Numbered from the stretch's first letter, positions 1 through 8,190 are shown. The stretch: 19,708 nt of DNA from Bifidobacterium breve (GCA_945866155.1 CAMBGL010000009.1:1-19708), one strand, 5' to 3'. Notes: generated by a model not told the origin, from the letters alone. Made by a program: numbers and translations.

Positions 1-11
1 GTGAACCTAAA

Positions 12-842
12 TCATTTACTTCCAGCGAGTGCACGGCCTGCACCAGCTAAACGATGTGAAACTGAACCATCTACTAACTCATCTGCATACTTGATTGAAA
101 CTCCACCAACGATTGACTTATCGACTTCAACATTGACTCGAACTGGTTGGCCCGCTTGCTTTGTTAGAGCATCGATTAGACGTGTGTGCTGAGCTGATGA
201 AAGTGGCGCAGCCACACGAACAAGTGCGATCAAACGATCACGACGAGCGGCGAGTGCGTATTCATAATCTGAAAATGCCGACTCAACGCTGCGAGATCTC
301 CAGTTTTCAACAATATGTGAAACTAGATTCAGTGTTGATTGTGAAGAATTCTTACCGAGTAATTCATTGACGAGAGCCGCTTTCGCAACCGATGCTGATG
401 AAGTAAGTGCCGTCCGGAGTTCGTAATTTGTGGCAACTGCGCGAGATACAGTGAAGATTTCCTCTTCAACTCGATCTAGTTCACCAGCAATATTTGCAGC
501 ACTTGCTTGTGCCTCAATAGCTAATTGTTCTAGAACTTGTACTAAATCCTTAGTTGCAGACCAGCGCAATGCACTGACCTCTGTAACCAAAGTAAGTGCG
601 GTTGCACCCACACTCTTGCCAAATAGATCTTTGAGAAGGGCTGCCTTCGATGCACCATCACGTGAAGGATCTGTTATCGCACGACGGATTGCAATATTGC
701 TCTCTAAAGTATCGCCAATAAAGAAGAGTTCGCTGCTGAGCGCTGATGCACTATCAACAGTTGCACCCTTTACGGCAGCATCAATTTTGCCGCGTGCAAT
801 CACTAATGATTGACGGCTGCTGCCACCCAAGTGCGCTCTCAT
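12..842 (-). CDS. atpH: ATP synthase F1 subunit delta (OSCP-like)
   Basis: Delta is the peripheral-stalk cap that ties the F1 head to the b subunits, on the cytoplasmic face of the membrane. The 276-residue product carries the C-terminal delta/OSCP signature: IVGG at 244-247 and DGSVSHRL at 258-265. It is about 100 residues longer than the E. coli subunit, as is usual in actinobacteria. The extra length looks like an internal duplication: around 51-75 (a DPSRDGASKAALLKDLFG stretch) and around 142-163 (a SVAKAALVNELLG stretch) resemble each other. The ATG at 842 is preceded by AGGAAG at good spacing and lies 9 bases after the atpF stop, so the two are co-transcribed. Only 11 bases follow the stop before the window edge; atpA is expected next. 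It is a separate gene, not a b-delta fusion as in mycobacteria. Confidence 0.95.
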   Translation of the reverse strand: MRAHLGGSSRQSLVIARGKIDAAVKGATVDSASALSSELFFIGDTLESNIAIRRAITDPSRDGASKAALLKDLFGKSVGATALTLVTEVSALRWSATKDLVQVLEQLAIEAQASAANIAGELDRVEEEIFTVSRAVATNYELRTALTSSASVAKAALVNELLGKNSSQSTLNLVSHIVENWRSRSVESAFSDYEYALAARRDRLIALVRVAAPLSSAQHTRLIDALTKQAGQPVRVNVEVDKSIVGGVSIKYADELVDGSVSHRLAGAGRALAGSK

Positions 843-851
843 TTCTCTTCC

Positions 852-1382
852 TTACTTTGACTTCTCTAAATCATCAAGAAAGCGATCGACTACACGTGAT
901 TGACGTGCCTGGTCATCTAGCGCTTCTCCAACAATCTTTGATGCGAGTTCAACTGCAAGTGCTCCAACTTCACCGCGAAGTGAAGTGATGGCCTGTTGAC
1001 GCTCTGCTTCAATTGATGCTTGTGCTGTTGCAGTAATGCGTGCTGCTTCTTCTTGTGCCTTTGTGCGTAATTCTTCGATGATTGCTGAACCTTGTACACG
1101 AGCTTCTTCGCGAAGTGTTTGTGCCTCTTCGCGAGCTTTAGAAAGTTGCTCGTTGTACTGGACGAGTGCGCGTTGCGCCTCAAGCTGTGCCTGTTCTGCA
1201 CGCTCCATGCCACCTTGAATCGCATTGGTACGTTCTTTGAAGGCCTTTTCAAACATAGGCACAACTTTGGAACGCAAGACAATGAAGAGCAAGCTAAATG
1301 CAACGAATCCCACAATAAGTTCTGCTGTGTGAGGGATTAGTGGATTTAGCTTTCCTGCTTCAGCCAAATTTACAAATCGCAT
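852..1382 (-). CDS. atpF: ATP synthase F0 subunit b
   Basis: Subunit b forms the peripheral stalk that holds the a subunit and the F1 head together as a stator. The 176-residue protein has one hydrophobic membrane segment near residues 20-37. A long, charged, Ala/Glu/Gln/Arg-rich helix from about 50 to 160 follows, typical of the b coiled coil. The start at 1382 has an AGGG ribosome site 7 bases upstream. It follows atpE after 13 bases and precedes atpH by 9. The identification rests on this architecture plus the c-b-delta gene order, because b subunits diverge quickly in sequence. Confidence 0.94.
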   Translation of the reverse strand: MRFVNLAEAGKLNPLIPHTAELIVGFVAFSLLFIVLRSKVVPMFEKAFKERTNAIQGGMERAEQAQLEAQRALVQYNEQLSKAREEAQTLREEARVQGSAIIEELRTKAQEEAARITATAQASIEAERQQAITSLRGEVGALAVELASKIVGEALDDQARQSRVVDRFLDDLEKSK

Positions 1383-1395
1383 TCTTTATCCCTAA

Positions 1396-1599
1396 TTAGA
1401 GAACGAATGCGAGAACGAGACCGAAGAGTGCAAGAGCTTCAGCAAGTGCGAACCCAAGGAACGCGATTGGCTGGAGAACGCTACGTGCTTCTGGTTGACG
1501 TGCTACGCCACTGATATATGCAGCGAAGATCATTCCTGTTGCAATTGCGGGTCCAATTGCAGAGAGGCCATAACCGACCAGGTTGAGTGTGCCTGTCAT
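1396..1599 (-). CDS. atpE: ATP synthase F0 subunit c (proteolipid ring)
   Basis: Subunit c forms the rotating membrane ring that carries the ions. The 67-residue product is a two-helix hairpin: helix 1 at about 8-31, the polar loop RQPE at 34-37, and helix 2 at about 44-66. The ion-binding carboxylate is Glu54 in helix 2 (FALAEALALFG). The residues after it are Ala-Leu rather than the Ser/Thr typical of sodium-binding rings, so proton coupling is inferred. Helix 1 has only a sparse glycine pattern. GAAAGG lies 8 bases before the ATG. It sits between atpB (56-base spacer) and atpF (13 bases). Confidence 0.96.
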   Translation of the reverse strand: MTGTLNLVGYGLSAIGPAIATGMIFAAYISGVARQPEARSVLQPIAFLGFALAEALALFGLVLAFVL

Positions 1600-1655
1600 T
1601 TTTCTTACCTTTCGTAGTTCTTTCTTAGTGGTTGTTTGGGTAGATATTTACTTCT

Positions 1656-2444
1656 TTAGTGCTCGTCGGCAAGTGCACCGGCGATATAGAGCGCTGTCAA
1701 CAGAGTAAAGATGTACGCCTGTAGACACTGAACCATGAATTCGAAGAATGTGAGACCGATACCAAATGCGAAAGCAAATGGACTCACAAGCTTCAAACCA
1801 ATTACACCTTTGAATAGGTGATCTCCGCCCATAATAAATACGAGCAACAATAAGTGGCCCGCAAACATATTTGCGAAGAGACGAAGTGAGAGTGTTAGCG
1901 GGCGCACCAAGAAAAATGTTGCTAATTCAATTGGTGTCAAAAGAATATAAACAGGCTTTGGTACACCAGGCATAAACATGATGTCTTTCAAATACTTGCC
2001 TAGTCCTTGTTTGCGAATTCCTACATAGTGGAAGACCACAAATGTAAAGACTGCTAAAACATAAGGAAAGCTGACTCGTGACATTGTTGGGAACTGCAAA
2101 AGAGGAACAATTCCAAATAAGTTATTAGTCAAAATGAATGTAAATAGGGTGAATAGATAAGGAACAAAGCGCATAAATTCATGGCCGATTACATCGCGAG
2201 CTAGATCATTGCGAACAAATGCGTAGATGCTCTCACCTGCGAATTGGAGCTTTGATGGCACTACTGCTGCTTTACGCGAGGCGGCAATGAAGAAAATAGA
2301 AATCAAAATTACTGAAAAAAAGACCATCACAATCGGTTTTGTTGTAAAGGCATTATCGCCAAAAATTGGAGGAAGATTGAAGTCGTTACTGCTAGGGGGA
2401 ACGAAGCCTTCGCCTTCTGCGCTAAGACGTACTAACGAGCGCAC
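1656..2444 (-). CDS. atpB: ATP synthase F0 subunit a
   Basis: Subunit a provides the proton half-channels facing the c ring in the membrane. The 262-residue protein is strongly hydrophobic with about five to six membrane segments. It contains the family hallmark SLRLFANMFAGH, in which Arg188 is the essential channel arginine; RPLTLS (181-186) precedes it. The C-terminal helix has the expected FEFMVQCLQAYIF pattern (234-246). The start is GTG at 2444, with GAGGAG five bases upstream. An ATG two bases earlier is in another frame and too close to that ribosome site. It is the first gene after a 121-base spacer with a promoter-like sequence. Confidence 0.95.
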   Translation of the reverse strand: MRSLVRLSAEGEGFVPPSSNDFNLPPIFGDNAFTTKPIVMVFFSVILISIFFIAASRKAAVVPSKLQFAGESIYAFVRNDLARDVIGHEFMRFVPYLFTLFTFILTNNLFGIVPLLQFPTMSRVSFPYVLAVFTFVVFHYVGIRKQGLGKYLKDIMFMPGVPKPVYILLTPIELATFFLVRPLTLSLRLFANMFAGHLLLLVFIMGGDHLFKGVIGLKLVSPFAFAFGIGLTFFEFMVQCLQAYIFTLLTALYIAGALADEH

Positions 2445-2499
2445 ACATACTCCTCAACTTCGATAAAAAACCAAATGGGTAAGACTGTGGGGATACGCA

Positions 2500-2529
2500 A
2501 CCTTATGGGAGAGAGGCGCTTGCTGTGAA
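2500..2529 (-). promoter_or_regulatory. Candidate promoter of atpB-atpE-atpF-atpH
   Basis: On the minus strand TTCACA (2529-2524) is followed after 18 bases by TAAGGT (2505-2500). This fits an actinobacterial TANNNT -10 box and a one-mismatch TTGACA -35 box. It would start RNA near 2493, about 50 bases before the atpB GTG. An 8-base palindrome, GCCTAGGC, lies just upstream at 2544-2551. Read by eye only. Confidence 0.45.
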
Positions 2530-2565
2530 ATCGAAAAGGGGGTGCCTAGGCGTGTATCGAGTCAC

Positions 2566-2751
2566 TTACTCCCGGCCAAAGCGCAGCCAAACGAGATAGA
2601 GAGAGGCGCCCATTCCCAGCAAGAGCCCAACTAAAAGGAGGTAGCTCGTGCCGAGCCATCTATCAAGGCCCCAGCCGACTCCACCCCAGAAAATTAGGCC
2701 CGAAAGGAGGTATCCGAAAATAGACCAGAGTGCATTCTCTTCGCCCTTCAT
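2566..2751 (-). CDS. AtpZ-like small membrane protein of the ATP synthase cluster
   Basis: This 61-residue protein has two membrane segments (about 9-28 and 34-56) joined by GWGLDRWLGT (26-35), the pattern of the AtpZ / ATPase-gene-1 family. Family members sit next to atpI and have been proposed to help assemble the c ring or carry magnesium; neither role can be read from this sequence. The ATG at 2751 is preceded by AAGGAG, which lies inside the end of atpI; the atpI stop is only two bases upstream. The placement between atpI and atpB supports the call. Confidence 0.75.
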   Translation of the reverse strand: MKGEENALWSIFGYLLSGLIFWGGVGWGLDRWLGTSYLLLVGLLLGMGASLYLVWLRFGRE

Positions 2752-2753
2752 AG

Positions 2754-3173
2754 TTACTCCTTCTTAGTCGGCAATGGCAGATGTAATTTTAGTTTGAGAT
2801 AACTACGTATCTCTCCCCCGAGCCAAGTAAAGGTCAATGTTATCGCGGTGATGCCAAATGCGCCACGATCGATACTTTCGCGAGATGTCATTCGTGTTAG
2901 CACATAGAGAAATGCGCCTAAGAGTATGAATTTTGCAAAATATGAAAATAGAGCAAGTGCCATTGTGCTCATAGGATCCAAATTGCGGGAAATTTTAGAA
3001 ACACCTATGTGTACCGCAAAATACATGACGACAACTAGTTGCGCCAAAAGAGCACCCATGAAACCAGGAGCACCTAGGGTAATTGTCGAAACAATAATTG
3101 CGATCACACCGACTGCAAGTGATGGAATAAGTGCGCCGCGTAAGAGGTCGCGCTCTGTTGAAGAATTTGTCAT
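2754..3173 (-). CDS. atpI: AtpI-like membrane protein of the ATP synthase cluster
   Basis: The 139-residue product has four predicted membrane segments (about 13-31, 38-56, 70-93 and 104-121) and a basic C-terminal tail, the architecture of actinobacterial AtpI proteins encoded just before atpB. AtpI is thought to assist c-ring assembly; it is not a structural subunit. I chose the ATG at 3173 rather than an upstream in-frame ATG at 3299. It overlaps the wecA stop as ATGA, has AAAGG seven bases before it, and the upstream alternative would add 42 Cys/Asn-rich residues lying inside wecA. The four-base overlap implies translational coupling. Confidence 0.8.
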   Translation of the reverse strand: MTNSSTERDLLRGALIPSLAVGVIAIIVSTITLGAPGFMGALLAQLVVVMYFAVHIGVSKISRNLDPMSTMALALFSYFAKFILLGAFLYVLTRMTSRESIDRGAFGITAITLTFTWLGGEIRSYLKLKLHLPLPTKKE

Positions 3174-4246
3174 ACCAATACCTTTGGACGCCTTGAAAGC
3201 AAAATTGTAAATGTAGCCATTGCAACCGCTAGAAGTATTGCAATCCAAATCGGTGCAAATGCAGAGATGCTCACTGGGAATGCAATTGTTGCTGTCCAAA
3301 AATACATAATAATTGCTGTCTTGAGTTGAGAATTTCCAGCACTCATGAGTCGATGATGTAAATGTTCTTTATCCGGTGCAAATGGAGATTTTCCAGCTTT
3401 GAGTCTGCGCAACACCGCGAGCACTAAATCTGCAAGTGGTATTGCAAGTACTGCTAGTGGCAGTAGTAGTGGCAATAGCGTTGGGCCAAGCTTTTCAGCT
3501 GAGATTGCATTGGGATCAACTTGTCCTGTCAGAGTTATTGATGCAGCTGCTAAGAGTAAGCCCAATAGCATGGAACCAGAATCTCCCATGAAAATCTTTG
3601 CGGGGTGTGCGTTGTGAGGTAAAAAACCAATGCAGACACCAATAAGTACAGCAGTAGTTAGTGATGGAGCGCCTGCACGACTAAAGCCGTAATCAACTGC
3701 CAGTAAGTATGCAAAGGCAAAAAAAGCAATGCCAGCAATTGCAACAATGCCTGCAGCGAGTCCATCCATGCCATCAATAAAGTTCACGGCATTGATTGTT
3801 ACTAGAACAATGAGAACAGTTATAAGTTGGCCAATACTTGCTGGCAAAGTAATAACGCCATTGATTGGAACCCACAAGATTTGGATTCCATATATCAAGA
3901 GAATGCCTGCTGCTAACGCTTGGCCGGCAAGTTTGGTGAGTGCATCCAATTGGAAGCGATCATCAGCCATGCCTAGCAAGACAACAAATGTTGCCGCTAA
4001 AAAGATTCCTAATGTTTCATGACCAAATGATTTACCTACTAGTGGCAAATTGTTGACGATGAGAAAAGTAAGAGCCATAGCTAGCCACATGGCTACTCCA
4101 CCCCAGCGAGGGGTAGGCAAAGTATGAATATCTCTACTTCGAATATCCGCTACTGCGCCAAAGCGAATTGCAAACTTGCGAACAAAGGGAGTGATCAAAT
4201 AACACAGTGCTGCTGAGATCAGCAGTGTTATGAGATATTCACGCAT
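3170..4246 (-). CDS. wecA: Polyprenyl-phosphate N-acetylglucosaminyl-1-phosphate transferase (WecA/TagO/Rfe type)
   Basis: The enzyme moves a sugar-1-phosphate from a UDP-sugar (normally UDP-GlcNAc) to polyprenyl phosphate, the first membrane step of cell-wall polysaccharide or arabinogalactan linker synthesis. The 358-residue protein has about ten membrane segments and the family's cytoplasmic motifs. These are the Asp pair at 95-96 (GMADDRFQLD), NFIDGMDGLAAG at 155-166, GDSG at 221-224 and the HLHHR box at 295-299. HLHHR favours WecA/TagO over MraY. The position before atpI matches rfe (Rv1302) in Mycobacterium tuberculosis. The start lies 6 bases after the glyA stop without a clear ribosome site, so coupling to glyA is likely. 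The exact sugar donor is inferred from the family. Confidence 0.9.
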   Translation of the reverse strand: MREYLITLLISAALCYLITPFVRKFAIRFGAVADIRSRDIHTLPTPRWGGVAMWLAMALTFLIVNNLPLVGKSFGHETLGIFLAATFVVLLGMADDRFQLDALTKLAGQALAAGILLIYGIQILWVPINGVITLPASIGQLITVLIVLVTINAVNFIDGMDGLAAGIVAIAGIAFFAFAYLLAVDYGFSRAGAPSLTTAVLIGVCIGFLPHNAHPAKIFMGDSGSMLLGLLLAAASITLTGQVDPNAISAEKLGPTLLPLLLPLAVLAIPLADLVLAVLRRLKAGKSPFAPDKEHLHHRLMSAGNSQLKTAIIMYFWTATIAFPVSISAFAPIWIAILLAVAMATFTILLSRRPKVLV

Positions 4247-4252
4247 TGCTAA

Positions 4253-5521
4253 TTAGGCGGTATAGATTGGGAATCGTGCAGTAAGTGCGTGCACATCAGA
4301 TTTGATTTCCTGTGCAGACTTCTCATTATCTCCGGTGCGAATTGCGCGAGCGATAAAGGATGCAATCATCTTCATCTCTTCAACACCCATACCTTGTGTT
4401 GTTGTAGCTGGGCTACCAACGCGAATACCACTTGTAACAGATGGTGCTTCGGGATCAAATGGGATTGAATTCTTGTTGAGAACAATGCCTGCAGCGCCAC
4501 AACGCTCATCAGCAACTTTTCCATTGATGCCTGTGCTTCGAATATCAATAAGTGCTAAGTGAGTTTGTGTGCCACCAGATACTGCGCGCATACCTTCTTT
4601 TTCAAGTGCTGCGGCGAGTGCTTGGGCATTCACAATTACATCCTTGGCATACTTTTGATAGGCCGGTTGCGCACACTCTTTGATAGCAATCGCTTTACCT
4701 GCAACTGCAGACATGATTGGTCCACCTTGCATTCCTGGAAATACTGCTTTATCAATTGCGGCGGCATGCTGCGCCTTTGCAAGGATCATTCCACCACGAG
4801 GGCCACGCAAGACTTTATGTGTAGTAAATGAGACAACATCTGCGTAAGGAACAGGTGAAGGAATTGCTTTACCTGCAACTAAGCCAATGAAGTGGGCAGC
4901 ATCAACCCACATGATTGCGCCAACTTCATCGCAAATTGAACGAACCTTTTCGAAGTCAATCAAGCTTGGATATGCGGTTGCACCAGAGCAAATCATCTTC
5001 GGCTTGTGCTTGATGGCTAGGTCGCGCAATTCGTCATAATCGATGAGCTCAGTATCTTGGCGAACTCCATATGACACTGCGTTGAACCATTTACCTGAAA
5101 AATTTACTTTTGAACCATGAGTGAGATGACCACCATGTGGCAATGACATTGCAAGGATTGTGTCTCCTGGTTTTGTAAATGCTTGATAGATAGCAATATT
5201 TGCACTTGCTCCTGAGTGAGGTTGCACATTTGCATGCTCTGCACCGAATAATTCTTTAGCTCGATCAATTGCCAAAATTTCAACTTTATCTACTTCTTCG
5301 CATCCGCCGTAGTAACGCTTGCCTGGATAACCTTCGGCATATTTATTTGAAAGCGTTGAACCGAGTGCAGCAAGGACTGCACGGGAAGTGAAGTTCTCAG
5401 ATGCAATCAATTGTAAGTTCTGTTGTTGACGCTTGAGCTCAGAGAGCACCACTGCTGCAACATCTGAATCTTGCTTGCTAAGAAGATCGAAATCCGGGCC
5501 ATAGAAAGTTTCAGAAGACAT
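4253..5521 (-). CDS. glyA: Serine hydroxymethyltransferase
   Basis: A PLP enzyme that converts serine and tetrahydrofolate to glycine and 5,10-methylene-tetrahydrofolate in the cytosol. The 422-residue protein shows the family landmarks: ASENF near the N-terminus, NKYAEGYPGKRYYGG for cofactor and substrate binding, VDAAHFIGLVAG, and the PLP lysine in SFTTHKVLRGPRGG (Lys236 from the chosen start). I use ATG at 5521: AAGG lies seven bases before it, whereas the in-frame TTG at 5527 is one base from the same ribosome site. It lies between sua5 (23-base gap) and wecA (6-base gap). Streptomyces has glyA in this place, while Mycobacterium does not. Confidence 0.97.
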   Translation of the reverse strand: MSSETFYGPDFDLLSKQDSDVAAVVLSELKRQQQNLQLIASENFTSRAVLAALGSTLSNKYAEGYPGKRYYGGCEEVDKVEILAIDRAKELFGAEHANVQPHSGASANIAIYQAFTKPGDTILAMSLPHGGHLTHGSKVNFSGKWFNAVSYGVRQDTELIDYDELRDLAIKHKPKMICSGATAYPSLIDFEKVRSICDEVGAIMWVDAAHFIGLVAGKAIPSPVPYADVVSFTTHKVLRGPRGGMILAKAQHAAAIDKAVFPGMQGGPIMSAVAGKAIAIKECAQPAYQKYAKDVIVNAQALAAALEKEGMRAVSGGTQTHLALIDIRSTGINGKVADERCGAAGIVLNKNSIPFDPEAPSVTSGIRVGSPATTTQGMGVEEMKMIASFIARAIRTGDNEKSAQEIKSDVHALTARFPIYTA

Positions 5522-5544
5522 GGACAAACCTTATAGCCTGGTTA

Positions 5545-6192
5545 TCAAAGTTGCCTGGATACCTCGGGGGCTATGGCGTGTATCTCATCTAAGGAGATTG
5601 CTCCTTCGCGCACCATTGTGATTCCGCCATTATCAGCCTCTAGGACAGTAGATAGAGCGCCCTTTTTGAGAAGGCCGGCATCAAACTTTGCTGCTAGCGC
5701 AGATTCCAAAATAAGAATGTCAGAGATTCTTCGAATCGGTGGTTGCTTTGCAAATGCAGCACTAGCAATTGTTAGTGGGCCAGTCTCTTTGAGAACTTCA
5801 CGAATAAATTTTGATTTCGGAACTCGAAAACTCACTTGATCAAGTGCTCCTGCATCGCCTAAATCCCATGACAATCCAATTTGTGGGCGAAGATTAAATG
5901 AGAGCATGCCGGGCCAAAATTTCTTCATGAGTGCATGTGCACTTGGTGAGATTTCACGCGCGACACCGCTAGCAGTTTTTGCATCAGCAATAAGTACTTG
6001 CGCAGCGATTCCAAGTTCATCTCTGCGTAGAACATGCATTGCTCGAACTGAATCCGCTTTGAAAGCATCACATGCATATGCGTAATGGTGCTCTAGTGGA
6101 ATTGCGATCAGGTATCCATCGCGAATTGCTTTCGCTGCAACGCTCACATGCGCCAGAAGTTCGCCCGACTTTAGATCAATATCTTGGGCCAT
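5545..6192 (-). CDS. Divergent Sua5/YrdC/TsaC-family protein (probable threonylcarbamoyl-AMP synthase homologue, key motifs missing)
   Basis: Normal family members make threonylcarbamoyl-AMP from threonine, bicarbonate and ATP for the t6A modification of tRNA. The 215-residue product has the size, fold pattern and operon position of M. tuberculosis Rv1301, and keeps framework motifs such as KKFWPGMLSF, SWDLGDAG and FRVP. The nucleotide and threonine site is not conserved. The usual PT(D/E)TVYGLG is PLEHHYAYA (32-40), the KxR motif reads RRD, and the SxN of SSANxSG reads SAAFAK. GAGGAG precedes the ATG, and the prmC stop is two bases upstream. The frame is intact, so it is probably expressed. 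It may have a changed role, or another TsaC elsewhere may do the chemistry. Family membership is firm; activity is doubtful. Confidence 0.75.
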   Translation of the reverse strand: MAQDIDLKSGELLAHVSVAAKAIRDGYLIAIPLEHHYAYACDAFKADSVRAMHVLRRDELGIAAQVLIADAKTASGVAREISPSAHALMKKFWPGMLSFNLRPQIGLSWDLGDAGALDQVSFRVPKSKFIREVLKETGPLTIASAAFAKQPPIRRISDILILESALAAKFDAGLLKKGALSTVLEADNGGITMVREGAISLDEIHAIAPEVSRQL

Positions 6193-6194
6193 CG

Positions 6195-7043
6195 CTATCT
6201 CCTCACCGCACTAGACCATCGTGGGCGATCATTGAGATCGCGATGCAAAACTACGTTCTCAAAATCTAGAGCTAACTCTGCTTCGATGACAAGTCCTTGC
6301 TCTTCAGTATGCTCAATTACGAGGACTCCCCCTGACTTCAAGAGTCGCGCAGCGGCTGTAATAAATTGTCGTGGAATTTCAATTCCAGTTGGGCCACCAA
6401 AGAGTGCAATATGAGGTTCAAAGCCTGCGACATCACGTGGCAGTACCTGATCATCAGGAATATATGGTGGGTTTGCGATGACTAAATCGCATTTCACGCC
6501 AATGAGAACTTCGGAAACATCGCCTTGAACAATTCGAACTTTCTCATCAATTCTAGAAACATTACGCTTTAGCCAGGTGATTGCATCTGCACTTTTTTCA
6601 ACTGCGATAACACGTGCATTCTCAGCCTCTGTAGCAATCGCAAGTGAGAGCGCACCTGAGCCAGCACCTAGATCAACAACGCTAACTATTCCCTCCATGT
6701 TAGAAATATGTTGCAGCACTGCTTCAACCAATAGTTCACTTTCAGGCCGGGGTACTAACACACCTGGTCCCACTTCAATCTCTAGGTGACGAAATGGTGC
6801 TGTACCAGTGAGGTATTGCAAAGGCTCAAAGCCAATTCTTCGTTCTACTAAAGTTGCAAAGGTTTCCTCAATTGTTTGTTCGTCACCAATTGTTGCAAGA
6901 GTGCTTTCTAGGATTACAGGATTGTGTAAATCCATTCTTGATACCCCAAGACAGTGTGCCAATAAGTGCTCTGCATCTACTTGTGAAATTCCAGATTCAT
7001 CTAATTGACTCTTCGCCTGGCGCAATAACTCTTTGATATTCAT
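6195..7043 (-). CDS. prmC: Peptide chain release factor N5-glutamine methyltransferase
   Basis: PrmC methylates the glutamine of the GGQ motif in release factors, using S-adenosylmethionine. The 282-residue protein has the N-terminal helical substrate-binding domain (1-75), the PRPE motif at 98-101, the SAM-binding loop DLGAGSG at 124-130 and the catalytic NPPYIP at 191-196. Its presumed substrate RF1 is encoded immediately upstream (prfA stop 5 bases before this ATG). No good Shine-Dalgarno is visible, so translation probably depends on ribosomes finishing prfA. The stop is two bases from the next start. Confidence 0.95.
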   Translation of the reverse strand: MNIKELLRQAKSQLDESGISQVDAEHLLAHCLGVSRMDLHNPVILESTLATIGDEQTIEETFATLVERRIGFEPLQYLTGTAPFRHLEIEVGPGVLVPRPESELLVEAVLQHISNMEGIVSVVDLGAGSGALSLAIATEAENARVIAVEKSADAITWLKRNVSRIDEKVRIVQGDVSEVLIGVKCDLVIANPPYIPDDQVLPRDVAGFEPHIALFGGPTGIEIPRQFITAAARLLKSGGVLVIEHTEEQGLVIEAELALDFENVVLHRDLNDRPRWSSAVRR

Positions 7044-7048
7044 GAGGG

Positions 7049-8131
7049 TTAGCTTGTAGATGCCAGACGTGCAGCTTTATCGGCATCTAAAAGGGCTTGA
7101 ATAACATCGTCTAGCTCGCCATTGAGAACAGAATCTAAGTTATTAGATTTGAAATTTACTCGGTGATCACTCAAGCGGTTTTCTGGAAAGTTATATGTGC
7201 GAATTCGCTCACTTCGATCTACGGTGCGCACCTGGCTCTTGCGCTCTGCTGATGCAATTGCATCAGCCTTTTCTTGTGCATCGGCTAATAGTCGGGCACG
7301 CAAAATACGAAGCGCTGATTCCTTGTTCTGTAGTTGGCTCTTCTCGTTCTGGCATGAAACAACAATTCCAGTGGGAACATGCGTCAGGCGCACTGCCGAG
7401 TCCGTTGTATTTACGCTCTGTCCACCAGGACCTGATGAGCGATACACATCGACTCGAACATCATTCATATTGAGATCTACATCGATCTCTTCTGCTTCAG
7501 GCAAAATCAAAACACCAGCAGCGGAGGTGTGAATTCGGCCTTGTGATTCTGTTTCTGGAACGCGCTGAACGCGATGTACTCCGCCTTCAAATTTCAATCG
7601 TGCATATGGTGATTCACCAGGTGCGGCGATACCTTTTGATTTGATAGCGATTGAAATATCTTTATAACCACCCATTTCACTCTCAGTAGCATCAATTACT
7701 TCAGTCTTCCAGCCATGTTTTTCTGCGTAGCGCAGATACATGCGCAACAAATCACCAGCAAAGAGTGCGGATTCGTCACCGCCTGCTCCAGCCTTTACTT
7801 CCAAAATAACATCACGATCATCATTAGGGTCACGAGGAAGAAGTAGTTCTTCTAATTTTGTCGCTGCAATGTCGCGTGCTTCTTCAAGTGCAGGGATCTC
7901 GGTTGCAAAATCTGCATCAACTTCGGCAAGTTCGCGTGCTGCAACAAGGTCATCTTCGGCACTCTTCCATGCATGAAATCCTGCAACAACAGGACCTAAT
8001 TGTGCATAGCGTCGTCCAAGTAATCGGGCCTTACCTTGATCATCATGAATTGTGGGATCAGCCATCTTCAATTCAAGTTCTGCATATTCTCGTACCATTT
8101 CATGTGCAGATGCGAAACGATCATTTGTCAT
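7049..8131 (-). CDS. prfA: Peptide chain release factor 1
   Basis: RF1 ends translation at UAA and UAG. The 360-residue length is standard. The GGQ motif that enters the peptidyl-transferase centre is at 236-238 in RSSGPGGQSVNTTDSA. The stop-codon reading tripeptide is PET at 192-194, within RVQRVPETESQGRIHTS; RF2 would have SPF here, so this is RF1. AGGAG precedes the ATG at 8131 at good spacing. It heads the compact prfA-prmC-sua5-glyA-wecA-atpI-atpZ run. The intrinsic terminator of rpmE lies 60-100 bases upstream, so prfA probably has its own promoter, although I could not pick a convincing one in 8132-8190. Confidence 0.97.
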   Translation of the reverse strand: MTNDRFASAHEMVREYAELELKMADPTIHDDQGKARLLGRRYAQLGPVVAGFHAWKSAEDDLVAARELAEVDADFATEIPALEEARDIAATKLEELLLPRDPNDDRDVILEVKAGAGGDESALFAGDLLRMYLRYAEKHGWKTEVIDATESEMGGYKDISIAIKSKGIAAPGESPYARLKFEGGVHRVQRVPETESQGRIHTSAAGVLILPEAEEIDVDLNMNDVRVDVYRSSGPGGQSVNTTDSAVRLTHVPTGIVVSCQNEKSQLQNKESALRILRARLLADAQEKADAIASAERKSQVRTVDRSERIRTYNFPENRLSDHRVNFKSNNLDSVLNGELDDVIQALLDADKAARLASTS

Positions 8132-8190
8132 CTGGCTTCTCCTTTCTTGATTAGATCCAGTAATGAATTATGAAAAAACCTGTTGAAAAG

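Noticed and set aside
430..813. Plus-strand frame opposite atpH
   Set aside because: It mirrors the Ala/Ser-rich composition of atpH and has no start signal or recognisable motif.
3174..3299. Longer atpI start adding 42 residues
   Set aside because: It lies inside wecA, adds Cys/Asn-rich residues unlike AtpI, and the ATGA-coupled start at 3173 has a good ribosome site.
5522..5527. TTG start for glyA two codons upstream
   Set aside because: It is one base from the AAGG that serves the ATG at 5521.
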